A DNA stretch of 46,582 bases. Source: Lentimicrobiaceae bacterium. Its GTDB lineage: Bacteria > Bacteroidota > Bacteroidia > Bacteroidales > UBA4417. The notes below the pieces were generated by a model, which searched no databases, was not told the origin of the DNA, and was given only the letters and a program-made list of their open reading frames with translations. The stretch is taken from positions 1 to 46,582 of the forward strand of contig JAQVEX010000015.1 in the NCBI GenBank assembly GCA_028697555.1. Reading direction: 5' to 3'. The translations under genes and the position numbers were made by a program. Below are positions 31,001 to 37,141 of the stretch, piece after piece (the first letter of the stretch is position 1; each line of letters opens with the position of its first letter).

Positions 31001-31744
31001 ACCACTAGCAGTGATATTCCTATACACTCTGAAAAATCCTCCTCCAGATATTAAACTGCTACTACTACCTCTATCGCCACCGGAAACATATACGTTCTTG
31101 AAATTAAAGGTATGGTTATCCGATCTATAAACATAAATGAAACATGCTGCATTTGACCTGTAATTTTTTATATAGCAATGCTCCATTGTTATCGTCGCAT
31201 TGTTTGAGTACCTTGTACAAGTTAAAAATGTACCATCAGCGGCACCGCCGGATGTGGTGTTATTATCGAAGGTTATGCCTTTAAAATACACATTAGTTGA
31301 TTGAGTTTCGACAGGACTTCCTAAGGTGCTTGGACCAATTCTGATAACGCTACCATCAGCGGAAGGTTCAATATCTATTATGGCAGGGTATGCGTATACA
31401 CATATGTTGCAGGTGTCGGCACCGGTTGTAAATTCGTTGGGTACAGGGAAACCGCCTATAAAACGTATGGTTTTATTGCCCGTAAGGGTAATGCCCCCAG
31501 ATGGGGTGTATCTTCCTTTTGCCATATACACATTATATGTTCTGCCGTCGGAAGTGTTTCTACCTATGGCATCACAGGCTTTACCTACCGTTTTAAAAGC
31601 AGTTTGCCAGGTTAAGCCGTCGTTTGCATCGTTACCGGTATCCCACGAAACGAAATATGGTGCTGGCGTTTGGGCTGTGAGGCTACCGGCAAACGCAAGC
31701 AACAGAAGAAAAAGTAAGAATATTATTTTTCTTATATTTAGCAT
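25079..31744 (-). CDS. Giant secreted multi-domain protein: beta-helix, three calcium-binding modules, Ig-like and SprB-like ends
   Basis: 2221 aa from the ATG at 31742-31744; an in-frame TTG at 31768 would add 8 residues. The signal peptide ends near SLTAQ (about 25). Residues ~30-700 form a pectin-lyase-like right-handed beta-helix (NDGLTWQTAF start, repeated NNxF/GGAI rungs). A PKD-like region follows (~700-905). Three ~370-residue modules begin at about 912, 1282 and 1659. Each opens with DTDGDGVxD...DLDNDNDGILD thrombospondin-3-like calcium sites and closes with D(S/T)DSDGxPxxLDLDSDGDGCxDAIEG. The end is one Ig-like domain and an SprB repeat finishing TVTDSNGCVEDVCI. No T9SS sorting domain. 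Probably a surface adhesin. Confidence 0.85.
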   Translation of the reverse strand: MLNIRKIIFLLFLLLLAFAGSLTAQTPAPYFVSWDTGNDANDGLTWQTAFKTVGKACDAIGRNTSDGRTYNVYMAKGRYTPSGGITLTGNKTIRFIGGFPVPNEFTTGADTCNICVYAYPAIIDIEPSADGSVIRIGPSTLGSPVETQSTNVYFKGITFDNNTTSGGAADGTFLTCTRYSNNATITMEHCYIKNYRSNAACFIYVYRSDNHTFNFKNVYVSGGDRGSSSSLISGGGFFRVYRNITASGENASKNITLNVENCVFTNNITREVDGGTFFKVQTDEASNGAKAVFRNNKFCENGHVGTGVGTCIYIEGAEEVTLENNTFSNNDGRALVHLKKCYTKSIKNNVFYDNISTGRSGVAYSFEGVHNLTGPSTDYVIDGDKFYGNYTEGTALGVADAGAINALEAPLVVKNSIFIGNYTTQTGGDGGAIFANECGKLEIDNCYFKDNESRALGGAIYAKNTLVGIQNSIFIGNKNTESNTNKGGAIFVKDGVFGSSNNFYINNETGHSGGAINHEGNYRFLSTNDVFYGNKAGHTGGISATRGGGAVYFYLNEDQEIEFNRCDFLDNLSGLDGGGIKVYGPSILGTTTCELNKLYNCRFWDNTASSGATKDVSSDRKVTIGTNATKIKGCHMQHRQNTYPTTGNGRFIFENIGNSFGVNPNIPIPTPTEYTIPDASEYACPEARKTFIPHIAATVGTDTTQNIIATNICVEQIATTKLSAHSITGVPPFTFEFRIDKIKPGMTAWQTGAVQTLTTVGSSHTVQANVPNENLLDGVTYRYVGLKVTDARGIVKDYTPCDGTHFININVNPKPKVSAGYTYACPGPNAVLNATFTETNTLTDAMKALGAEWENSENVTAWQWTGPNGFTSTEQNPTITNLTSAKCGVYTVTVTDNNGCTNSASVTVTLNTTDTDGDGVLDLCDLDNDNDGILDADELYCNNPNLPVAITTGKGKYKTQLGFFDFTGATWNAIGNKVTRTATYNGVTYTAEVTYIDIYNKVEGHPTIDIKDLPNNPNVPKFEGWDMNTWDVTNQPQMIKNYYNVNGTSFKEAIYYNKNAPGAVPLFGEASFKIDVKAHVEGQPDNPVPFQLVVFDAEGSGMEAMNNWYGQIKYTDLQGQGFQLLEKTGTANFNDVVTVSYPPFSRTAQKVELSPDNRILSYNHTANLPGLPSNVNGMFETIDYTSSNHSVRVDVKARSGCQGFGFAVRTLCDTDSDGTPDFLDLDSDGDGCFDAIEGTGNVTPSQLTSGRISGTVDANGVPTLVGADGQGVGYSKNPLINACTDTDGDGVPDINDLDNDNDGILDADELYCHNPDLPVVKTVGRGQYKTQLGFFDFTGAQWNAIGDKVTRTATYNGITYTAEITYIDIYNKVNPGTDITTDLRDLNDSGIVPQFIGYDMNTWNAGPPQMIKNYYNVNGTNFKEAIWVANNLLFGEATFKVNVKAEKGGQPVPFQLVVYDAEASGFKLDNNWPGQIIFTDMQGKGFQSLEKTGTGNYNETASASFGGVTYTVEKIKLSNDNRILYYNHTNNSPDISNVNGLFQTIDYTSSNHIVKVALKARGGAGAFGIAVRTLCDADSDGKPNFLDLDSDGDGCYDAIEGDENVAATHLNANGSINIASYGGVNADGVPNLVNSGGAADIGGDVGQGAGYSKNPLVNACTDTDGDGVPDINDLDNDNDGILDSSELHCNNPDLPIAGSTIGSNAAYGNQLGFFNFAGKTWNTIGQTHTVTATYNGVTYTAEVTYYDVDNRAEISGTTDFIMAPVSSAVPPFVGHDINTWAAGPAQMIHKYYNAGGADFKEAIAIDPGNKILRGEAKFWIKVSAEKAGQPVPFKLVVFDAEATSLKITNNFTEDINIIDFGKGFQLLEKTGTAPNYTDPVTATASGGYSITVPKIGLSANKRKITYNYTDNNISPPSNVNALFETIDHTLSEHKIEVRIKARGGGGAFGFAVRTLCDTDSDGKPNYLDLDSDGDGCPDAIEGDENVTAGQLNANGSINITTTGGVNANGVPNLVNSGGAADIGGDEGQGIGTSLIASNISVTTQPANVTVCSGNTAVFTATVNITGTGSWTYQLQRKNGATWNNVGSPVTITDNNISASITNATESGTYRFEFIGVNNPCPVYSNEATLTVVTNTMVTSVVVSNADCFEASTGSFKVTVTGGTPNYTYKLLDEYGNPYIAGGYTQNTHTTSATTHTFSNLPAGFYIITVTDSNGCVEDVCI
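25655..29010 (-). repeat. Three ~1.1-kb tandem modules in the giant protein gene
   Basis: The calcium-site block recurs at about 28920-29010, 27810-27900 and 26685-26770, a spacing of 1110-1130 bp. The intervening ~300 codons (LGFFDFTG...TATYNGVTYTAE...NTW...QMIKNYYN...RTLCD) are clearly homologous between copies. The duplication is older than in the 864-aa gene: similarity is strong at protein level and patchy at DNA level. Confidence 0.85.
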
Positions 31745-31808
31745 TATATTATGGTTCAGTTTTTTCAATATTTAATGCAAAAATCACCTATTTTAAGGTA
31801 ACTTAATG

Positions 31809-31816
31809 CAAAAATA
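31809..31816 (-). promoter_or_regulatory. -7 box for the giant surface protein
   Basis: Minus-strand TATTTTTG (TAnnTTTG), 65 nt upstream of the ATG at 31744. No clear -33 partner. Confidence 0.35.
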
Positions 31817-31924
31817 ACATATTTTTTAATTTCATCATAAATTTCTTTATAAAGAGACTGTTTTTTTTCTATAATAAGACAAGTGTCTGATATATAAGAG
31901 GTTGTGAAATTGTCAAAATGGGAA

Positions 31925-32186
31925 AATGGGTTATGGGTTAGTTTCGAGTTCTGAGTTCTGAGTTCCGAGTTCTGAGTTCCGAGTTCCGAGTTCTGAGTTC
32001 CGAGTTCTGAGTTCTGAGTTCTGAGTTCTGAGTTCTGAGTTCTGTCCCGAAGTTTCGGGATGTTGCGTGGTTCGGGTTACGGGTTAGTTTCGAGTTTTGA
32101 GTTCTGAGTTCTGAGTCTTTAGTCTATGATTTAACTTTCTCATTCGTAACTCCTGACTCGTAACTCCTAACTCAAAACTATCACCA
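31925..32186. repeat. Heptamer-repeat locus between the giant gene and smpB
   Basis: About fifteen units of GAGTTCT/GAGTTCC (31945-32042) lead to a perfect palindrome TCCCGAA-GT-TTCGGGA (32045-32060). Next come TTGCGTGG/GGGTTACG units, a few more GAGTTCT units (to 32120), and then a reversed arm of AACTCCT/GACTCGT units (about 32140-32180) abutting the smpB stop. Period 7 throughout. No gene is supported. Confidence 0.88.
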
Positions 32187-32633
32187 CTAATATCCTCTAC
32201 GTTTCAAATCTAGTTTACTATCTCTTTCCTTGATGCTTTCGCGTTTATCATAAACTTTCTTTCCTTTGGCAATGGCAATATCTACCTTGCATAAGCCGTT
32301 TTCGTTTATGTATAGTTGTGTAGGAACAATGGTAAGTCCTTTTTCGGTAATTTTACCTTTAATCTTCTTGAGTTCTCTTCTGTTTAGTAGAAGTTTTCGT
32401 GGGCGTTTGGGTTCATGATTAAATCTGTTGCCGTAGGCGTATTCGGCTATATGAGCATTCAGCAAAAAAAGTTCGTCGCCTATAAAGGCACAATAACTAT
32501 CGGTTAGATTTGCTTTTCCCTCGCGAATGGATTTTATTTCCGTTCCTTGCAATACTATGCCGGCGCTGTACTCGTCTAACAAAAAGTACAGAAACGAAGC
32601 TTTTTTGTTTTTTATGATTATTTTTGTTGTCAT
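32187..32633 (-). CDS. smpB: SsrA-binding protein SmpB
   Basis: A 148-aa tmRNA partner for rescue of stalled ribosomes. Family motifs: NKKASFLYFLLDEYSAGIVLQGTEIKSIREGKANLTDSY (8-46), HIAEYAYGNRFNHEP, RPRKLLLNRRELKKI, and the C-terminal basic tail KGKKVYDKRESIKERD that inserts in the mRNA channel. Length is normal. A -7 box lies just upstream. The tmRNA gene ssrA was not seen in the window. Confidence 0.97.
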   Translation of the reverse strand: MTTKIIIKNKKASFLYFLLDEYSAGIVLQGTEIKSIREGKANLTDSYCAFIGDELFLLNAHIAEYAYGNRFNHEPKRPRKLLLNRRELKKIKGKITEKGLTIVPTQLYINENGLCKVDIAIAKGKKVYDKRESIKERDSKLDLKRRGY

Positions 32634-32646
32634 AATTATTGGAGTG

Positions 32647-32654
32647 CAAAAATA
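32647..32654 (-). promoter_or_regulatory. -7 box for smpB
   Basis: Minus-strand TATTTTTG, 14 nt upstream of the start codon. A TTTG at 32669-32672 is only 14 nt away from it, shorter than the usual spacer. Confidence 0.35.
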
Positions 32655-32689
32655 GTAATTTTGTATTGCAAATTTTGGCTTTATGGGTT

Positions 32690-32990
32690 TTATTTGTCGT
32701 TAGCCATTAGCTGTTGGCTGTTGGCTGTTAGTCTCGAAGTTTCGGGATGCGGGATGCGGGTTGCGTGGTGCGGGTTGTGACATTTTCGGTCATTGAGTGC
32801 CGATATTGAGCGAAGCGAAATATCGGTGTATCGGTCTTCGATGAACTCAGACACCAAAATGCCGAAAATGGAAAATAGATAGTGGTGCGGGTTTCGGGAT
32901 ACTTAGCTGTTAGGTTTATTTATTGCAAAATAGTTTAACAAAATCGTTGACACCCGCTCGATTTGCAAAATCGAGCGAGCGGTGGGAAAT
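32690..32990. repeat. Repeat and palindrome region between divergent smpB and aroQ
   Basis: TTAGCTG/TTGGCTG units (32698-32730) are followed by an imperfect TCTCGAAGTTTCGGGA palindrome (32732-32747) and GGGATGC/GGGTTGC units (to 32780). A structured block follows: CATTTTCGG (32781-32789) pairs with CCGAAAATG (32862-32870), and inside it CCGATATT (32800-32807) pairs with AATATCGG (32819-32826). A 10-bp-stem hairpin, CGCTCGATTT/AAATCGAGCG, lies at 32955-32977. No ORF is supported. Confidence 0.8.
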
Positions 32991-33065
32991 TCCAATTTCT
33001 AACGTTTATTTTTTTAATTAAGAAAAGAAAAATATAAAAGTGAAACTCTAAGAATACTAATTTTG

Positions 33066-33073
33066 TAACTTTG
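33066..33073 (+). promoter_or_regulatory. -7 box for aroQ
   Basis: TAACTTTG, a perfect TAnnTTTG match, 36 nt before the ATG at 33110. No TTTG sits at the -33 position. Confidence 0.4.
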
Positions 33074-33109
33074 TATTGCAAAGGCTTTAATATTGTTAAC
33101 TAAATTGGC

Positions 33110-33541
33110 ATGAAAAAAATCGCAATAATAAACGGACCTAACCTCAATTTGGTTGGGAAAAGGGAAACATCAATATACGGTGATTTTAGTTTAGAAGATT
33201 ATTTAACTAAACTTAAAGAAAATTTCAGTGATGTTGACTTGTCTTTTTATCAGTCGAATATTGAGGGAGAGATTGTGAACTTTATTCAAACTGAAAGTAC
33301 AAGAGTTGACGGCATTATTTTAAACGCGGGTGGGTATTCTCACACTTCCGTTGCTATACTTGATGCTATTAGGGCTGTGAATGTTCCGGTTGTTGAAGTC
33401 CACATTTCAAACATTTATGCCCGAGAACCTTATCGCAGGGTGTCGTTATTGTCGGAGGCGTGTGTTGGGGTGATTGCGGGTTTTGGTTTGGAGGTTTATC
33501 GACTAGGATTGTTGGCGGTGTCCCGAAGTTTCGGGACGTGA
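33110..33541 (+). CDS. aroQ: 3-dehydroquinate dehydratase, type II
   Basis: A 143-aa enzyme: 3-dehydroquinate to 3-dehydroshikimate, the third step of the shikimate pathway. It has IINGPNLNLVGKRE (6-19), with the catalytic loop Tyr in SIYGD (24), then FYQSNIEGEIV, NAGGYSHTSVAI (Asn/His ligands), VVEVHISNIYAREPYR and the final IAGFGLEVYRLGLLA. The last seven or so codons (VSRSFGT) are read through a TCCCGAAGTTTCGGGA palindrome of the intergenic repeat family, so the C-terminus has been rewritten by the repeat without disturbing the core. Confidence 0.96.
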   Translation: MKKIAIINGPNLNLVGKRETSIYGDFSLEDYLTKLKENFSDVDLSFYQSNIEGEIVNFIQTESTRVDGIILNAGGYSHTSVAILDAIRAVNVPVVEVHISNIYAREPYRRVSLLSEACVGVIAGFGLEVYRLGLLAVSRSFGT

Positions 33542-33598
33542 TGCGTGGTGCGTGTTGCGTGGTGCGTGTTGCGTGTTGCGTGTTGCGGGATGGTGGTA
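33521..33598. repeat. Palindrome plus GCGTGTT heptamer array after aroQ
   Basis: TCCCGAA-GT-TTCGGGA (33521-33536) overlaps the 3' end of aroQ. It is followed by eight or so GCGTGTT/GCGTGGT units (33541-33590) that stop one base before the stop codon of the four-helix-bundle gene on the other strand. It is the left-hand neighbour of that gene. Confidence 0.87.
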
Positions 33599-33961
33599 TT
33601 ATTTCCAATTATTCTCGACGTATTTAATGTAACTGTTGATTTTTGCCCCTAAAATATTGTATTCTTTTTCCAATTTGTTGTACTCTTCTGCATATTGAGG
33701 ATAAAGTTGTTTTATTTTTAATATATGCAGAATTGTCTCATCTGTGCTGGCATGAGAAAAAACGAGGAAGCGTATGTATTCGGCTTTATACTTTCTTCTT
33801 CCATATCCCTCAACAATATTTGTTACTACAGAATCTGCCGAACGTCTTATCTGCGAACCCAATTCATATAACTCGTATTTTGGAAGTTTTAAAGATAAAG
33901 GATGAACTTTGAAAAATAATTCCAAAGCTAAATTGAAAATATCCAAATCTTTATAACTCAT
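33599..33961 (-). CDS. Four-helix-bundle protein of the 23S rRNA-IVS (S23) family
   Basis: A 120-aa all-helical protein. The family pattern is clear: YKDLDIFNLALEL at the start, LPKYELYELGSQIRRSADSVVTNIVEGYGRRKYKAEYIRFLVFSHAS in the middle (conserved IRRSA...NI.EG), then a helix with ETILHILKI and a closing helical segment. These proteins were first described from intervening sequences in 23S rRNA genes and share their fold with the Avd accessory of diversity-generating retroelements. The molecular function is unknown. It is flanked on both sides by heptamer-type repeats, and no rRNA gene or reverse transcriptase is present. Confidence 0.88.
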   Translation of the reverse strand: MSYKDLDIFNLALELFFKVHPLSLKLPKYELYELGSQIRRSADSVVTNIVEGYGRRKYKAEYIRFLVFSHASTDETILHILKIKQLYPQYAEEYNKLEKEYNILGAKINSYIKYVENNWK

Positions 33962-34071
33962 ACTATTAACTTATTTTGTACGCCATACCCATTATCATTA
34001 GCACTATGGTACTTCAGTAGGCTCAATAATCGCAAGTTTACCCCGCAACCAGTACCACGTACCCCGAAACA
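33962..34071. repeat. Degenerate repeat spacer upstream of the four-helix-bundle gene
   Basis: A/C-rich heptamer-like units (CCCCGCAACCAGTACC, ACGTACCCCGAAACAC) occupy about 34033-34068 in the orientation opposite to the array at 33541-33590. It is more decayed than the other arrays. No promoter box of the TAnnTTTG type was found. Confidence 0.5.
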
Positions 34072-35100
34072 CTATTTAAACAGTTCCGGTTTCAGTTCGG
34101 TAAACTTTTTCTTTTTTCTGATGTAGTGTTCCCAGACTATATTTCCTTTATAAATATGGTCGAAGCAGTGGTGCTGAATTTTATTTCGTTTAATTCTGTA
34201 CTTCCTATTAATATTTTTGGCAAAATGAAAATGTGCTTTCAACACTGCGAATGAGTCGGCAGGACATCCTTCTAACAAGAACTTTATAGCTGCAATTCCA
34301 TCTAAAAAAAAGCGCAAAATAAAGACTTTGAGCAATTGGTTTTTGGGGAGGTTTTTATATAGGAGTATCAGGTTATTTCTGAAGTTGAGGTAGGTTTTTT
34401 TAGCAGATTTTTTCGGCAGAGTGCCTCCTCCAACGTGGTAGATAGTCGAGTAGGGATTATATACAATTGAGTAGCCTTTGTTTTTAAGTCTCCAACAGAG
34501 GTCAATTTCTTCCATGTGAGCGAAAAAGTCATCATCAAATCCGCCTACTTCAAAAAAGGTTTCAGATTTAATGAATAGGCAAGCTCCCGAAGCCCAAAAA
34601 ATTTCATCTAAGTAGTTGTATTGTCCGTCATCTTGTTCAATGTGCTGGAAAATCCGACCTTTACAGAATGGGTATCCGTATTTATCGATAAATCCGCCGG
34701 CGGCTCCTGCGTATTCAAATAAGTAAGGTTCGTTGTATGATAGAAGTTTTGGCTGTGCTGCTGCAATTTTCGGATTGTTTTCTAAGTGTTCGACAACGGG
34801 CATTATCCAGTTGGGGGTAACTTCTACGTCGGAGTTGAGCAAAATGAAGTATTTGGCATCTATTTGTTTTAATGCAACATTGTAACCTTGAGCAAATCCG
34901 TAATTTTTATCGTTTATAATAATTTTAATTTGCGGGAAGTTTTCTTTCAACCAGTTCACCGATTCGTCGGAAGAGGCGTTATCGGCGACGTAAATATCGG
35001 CGACATCGCTACTATATTCAACAACTTTGGGTAAAAATTGTTGTAAAAATTTCAGTCCGTTCCAGTTGAGGATAACAACTGCAATTTTAAAATCAGTCAT
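34072..35100 (-). CDS. Family 2 glycosyltransferase (rhamnosyltransferase-like)
   Basis: A 342-aa GT-A enzyme. VVILNWNG (8-15) begins the nucleotide-sugar fold. ADNASSDES, NYGFAQGYN and LLNSDVEV (the DxD-like SDV) follow, and GACLFIKSETFFEVGGFDDDFFAHMEEIDLCWRLKNKGY carries the ED catalytic region typical of WbbL/rhamnosyltransferase relatives. The C-terminal ~80 residues are helical and basic, consistent with membrane association. It likely builds a cell-surface glycan. Its ATG shares one base with the stop of the GWxTD gene (TAATG), so the two are translationally coupled. Confidence 0.9.
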   Translation of the reverse strand: MTDFKIAVVILNWNGLKFLQQFLPKVVEYSSDVADIYVADNASSDESVNWLKENFPQIKIIINDKNYGFAQGYNVALKQIDAKYFILLNSDVEVTPNWIMPVVEHLENNPKIAAAQPKLLSYNEPYLFEYAGAAGGFIDKYGYPFCKGRIFQHIEQDDGQYNYLDEIFWASGACLFIKSETFFEVGGFDDDFFAHMEEIDLCWRLKNKGYSIVYNPYSTIYHVGGGTLPKKSAKKTYLNFRNNLILLYKNLPKNQLLKVFILRFFLDGIAAIKFLLEGCPADSFAVLKAHFHFAKNINRKYRIKRNKIQHHCFDHIYKGNIVWEHYIRKKKKFTELKPELFK

Positions 35101-36581
35101 TACTTATTCAGGTTATAAATTTCGCCTGAGCTTTCGCCAAAGTTAAAGGAGTCGTCGGCACGGTGTAGCCTATTGGGGTCGTCGCTACGAGTAGCTTGTT
35201 GTGTGCGACTGAGGTAATTTTGCCAGTCGGGATTTTTCACTTCGCCATCAGCGGTAGAGTGTTCTAAAACGAAGTCGTGCGACAAAGAGCGTGCTATAAA
35301 TACAAACTTCAGATTAGTTTGGTTTTGATACTTGTAATAATGCCAAATTTCGTAGGGTAGCGAAACTGGGTTATCTGTCATTCTGACTCTTTGGTCGGGT
35401 GCACCGTATTTTAAGAATGTGCTACCTCTGTCGGTATCGAATCCTCTAACGGTTTGAGTACCAAACTCGACTTCTACGGCTTTTACAACTTTATTGTACG
35501 TTTTCCATGTCATGTAAGGTGCATCGCTATTTCTTTGAGTCCAGAAAAATGAAAGGAATTTTTGCATATCCGAAACCGAACGTTCTTTTAGTTTATTTGT
35601 AATGAAAAGTCTTTCTTGCGGTGAAGCTACAGGGTAGAGCGACCTGACGTAGTATTGCAAAGAGTCTTTATTATTTATTTCGAAAAATCCGTTGCTTTCT
35701 ACCATTGTAGATGCAAGCAGAAGGTCGTTGAAATCAACATTGTTGTTGACCCTTTGTATGTGAGTTTTTTTCGACAGTAATTTCTGATTGTTTCTATCGT
35801 ACAATTCGCTGCTAACGTAATAGTTGCCACTTGGCAGTTGTGAAATATCCATTTGCGTAAAAACAGGTATTACACTTTTTGCTTTTGCACGTTTTATTTG
35901 AACATAACTGTTAAGCATTTCGCCTGTAGAAAAGTCTGCTATTCCGGATTTTACAAGTAAGTTGCCTGTATCGGAAAGGGTTATGTTTGAATTATATATT
36001 TCGTAATAGAAAGATAAGATTTTGTCTTTTTCGGGGTAAAAATAATCCTGGTGTGGAAAAATTTCCAAGTTGCTTTTAGCTGTTTTTGAATTGTCTTCAG
36101 CAATACTATACGATTCGACTAGTAAAATATCGGATATTGAGAAACCTGAATAGTCGGGCATTACCCATTCTTCTGAGCCTGAAACTTCGGGATTATCACT
36201 ATTTAGGTCTTTTACTTTGAGTGTAAACAAGTATTTACCTTTGGGTAGTTGAAATCTTTCTTGACTAAGTAGTGTGAAAGCCGTGTTGGCACTATCGTCT
36301 ATAATGGGACTTTCGACAATATATTTTTTAAAAGCGTGAATAGAGTCGTTAACCGAAAACAGCATAGTAATTTGAGCTTTTGCTTGTTTTTTGTTTTCAC
36401 CAATTTTAGCGTATTCCATGCTGTTGGCATCAAGGCTAAGGTATACTTCAAAGTAACTTTCGTTGGTTGGGGTAGAGTAGGTTTTATAAGTTAGATATAC
36501 CTTTATGCTTTGTTTTGCTTGTGTATGTTGCGAACACATAAAGAATAGCGCAATGGTGATTAATAAGAGTTTTGTTTTCAT
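35100..36581 (-). CDS. GWxTD-domain protein
   Basis: 493 aa starting at the ATG at 36579-36581. The signal peptide (MKTKLLLITIALFFMC...TQAK) starts here. The frame upstream is only heptamer repeat giving a NSELRTQ-like 7-residue repeat, so the longer 548-aa version is rejected. The N-terminal two thirds are beta-rich, with no domain I know. The C-terminal domain has the GWxTD pattern as RGFDTDRGSTFLKYGAPDQ, preceded by FFWTQRN and followed by YEIWHYYKY. GWxTD proteins are Bacteroidota envelope proteins of unknown function. It is coupled to the GT2 gene. Confidence 0.85.
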   Translation of the reverse strand: MKTKLLLITIALFFMCSQHTQAKQSIKVYLTYKTYSTPTNESYFEVYLSLDANSMEYAKIGENKKQAKAQITMLFSVNDSIHAFKKYIVESPIIDDSANTAFTLLSQERFQLPKGKYLFTLKVKDLNSDNPEVSGSEEWVMPDYSGFSISDILLVESYSIAEDNSKTAKSNLEIFPHQDYFYPEKDKILSFYYEIYNSNITLSDTGNLLVKSGIADFSTGEMLNSYVQIKRAKAKSVIPVFTQMDISQLPSGNYYVSSELYDRNNQKLLSKKTHIQRVNNNVDFNDLLLASTMVESNGFFEINNKDSLQYYVRSLYPVASPQERLFITNKLKERSVSDMQKFLSFFWTQRNSDAPYMTWKTYNKVVKAVEVEFGTQTVRGFDTDRGSTFLKYGAPDQRVRMTDNPVSLPYEIWHYYKYQNQTNLKFVFIARSLSHDFVLEHSTADGEVKNPDWQNYLSRTQQATRSDDPNRLHRADDSFNFGESSGEIYNLNK

Positions 36582-36586
36582 AGTTG

Positions 36587-36742
36587 TTAATTTTGAGTTC
36601 TGAGTTCTGAGTTCTGAGTTTTGAGTTTTGAGTTCTGAGTTTTGAGTTTTGAGTTCTGAGTTTTGAGTTCTGAGTTCTGAATTTTGAGTTTTGAGTTTTG
36701 AGTTTTGAGTTCTGAGTTTTGAGTTCTGAGTTATAAGAGAGA
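36587..36742. repeat. TGAGTTC/TGAGTTT heptamer array (about 20 units)
   Basis: A very regular 7-bp array directly upstream of the GWxTD start codon and ending at the stop of the second four-helix-bundle gene. Because 3 units equal 7 codons, it stays open in frame and fakes a 55-residue N-terminal extension. It would occupy the leader or promoter region of the GWxTD gene. Confidence 0.92.
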
Positions 36743-37141
36743 TCATTTCTTTACTCCTACTCCGAACTTAGTTGGGTTGTTGTACATGTATTTTAATAGT
36801 TTTGTTATTTCTTCGTTTGAATCGTAGTGTTTTAAGTATGTTTCTTCTGAAATGTATTTATGTTGTTTTGCAAATTCTAACCAAACAAGTGTTTCGCTGT
36901 TTTCTCCCAAGCAATCAGTTATTTTTAATAAAAAAAGTTTTAAATAGTCTCTTTTCCTGTATGCTTCCGCTAAATTTGCACAGACAGATCTAGATGAACG
37001 TCTTATTTGATCAGTTAACGAATACTGTTCTTCTTTTGGGAATGAAAGAGTTAAATCAAAAATTTCACAACCTTGCTCAAAAGCCTTTTTGTAAGCAATC
37101 AAATCTCTAAAATCACTAAATTGTTTATACTCCTTAGCCAT
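36743..37141 (-). CDS. Second four-helix-bundle protein (S23/IVS family)
   Basis: A 132-aa all-helical protein of the same family as the one at 33599-33961 but clearly diverged: DFRDLIAYKKAFEQGCEIF at the start, then YSLTDQIRRSSRSVCANLAEAYRKRDYLKLFLLKITDCLGENSETLVWLEFA. The conserved block reads IRRSSRSV-NLAEAYRKR. The C-terminus ends GVGVKK. It is again bounded by heptamer arrays on both sides (36587-36742 and 37142-37276). Function unknown; nucleic-acid binding is plausible from the basic helices but unproven. Confidence 0.87.
   Translation of the reverse strand: MAKEYKQFSDFRDLIAYKKAFEQGCEIFDLTLSFPKEEQYSLTDQIRRSSRSVCANLAEAYRKRDYLKLFLLKITDCLGENSETLVWLEFAKQHKYISEETYLKHYDSNEEITKLLKYMYNNPTKFGVGVKK

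Noticed and set aside
33369-33608. Minus-strand ORF of 79 codons overlapping aroQ
   Set aside because: Half is the heptamer array (TQHATRTTQHAPR) and half is antisense to aroQ.
33599-37141. Diversity-generating retroelement suggested by Avd-fold proteins
   Set aside because: No reverse transcriptase, no template/variable repeat pair and no C-type-lectin-like target were found nearby.
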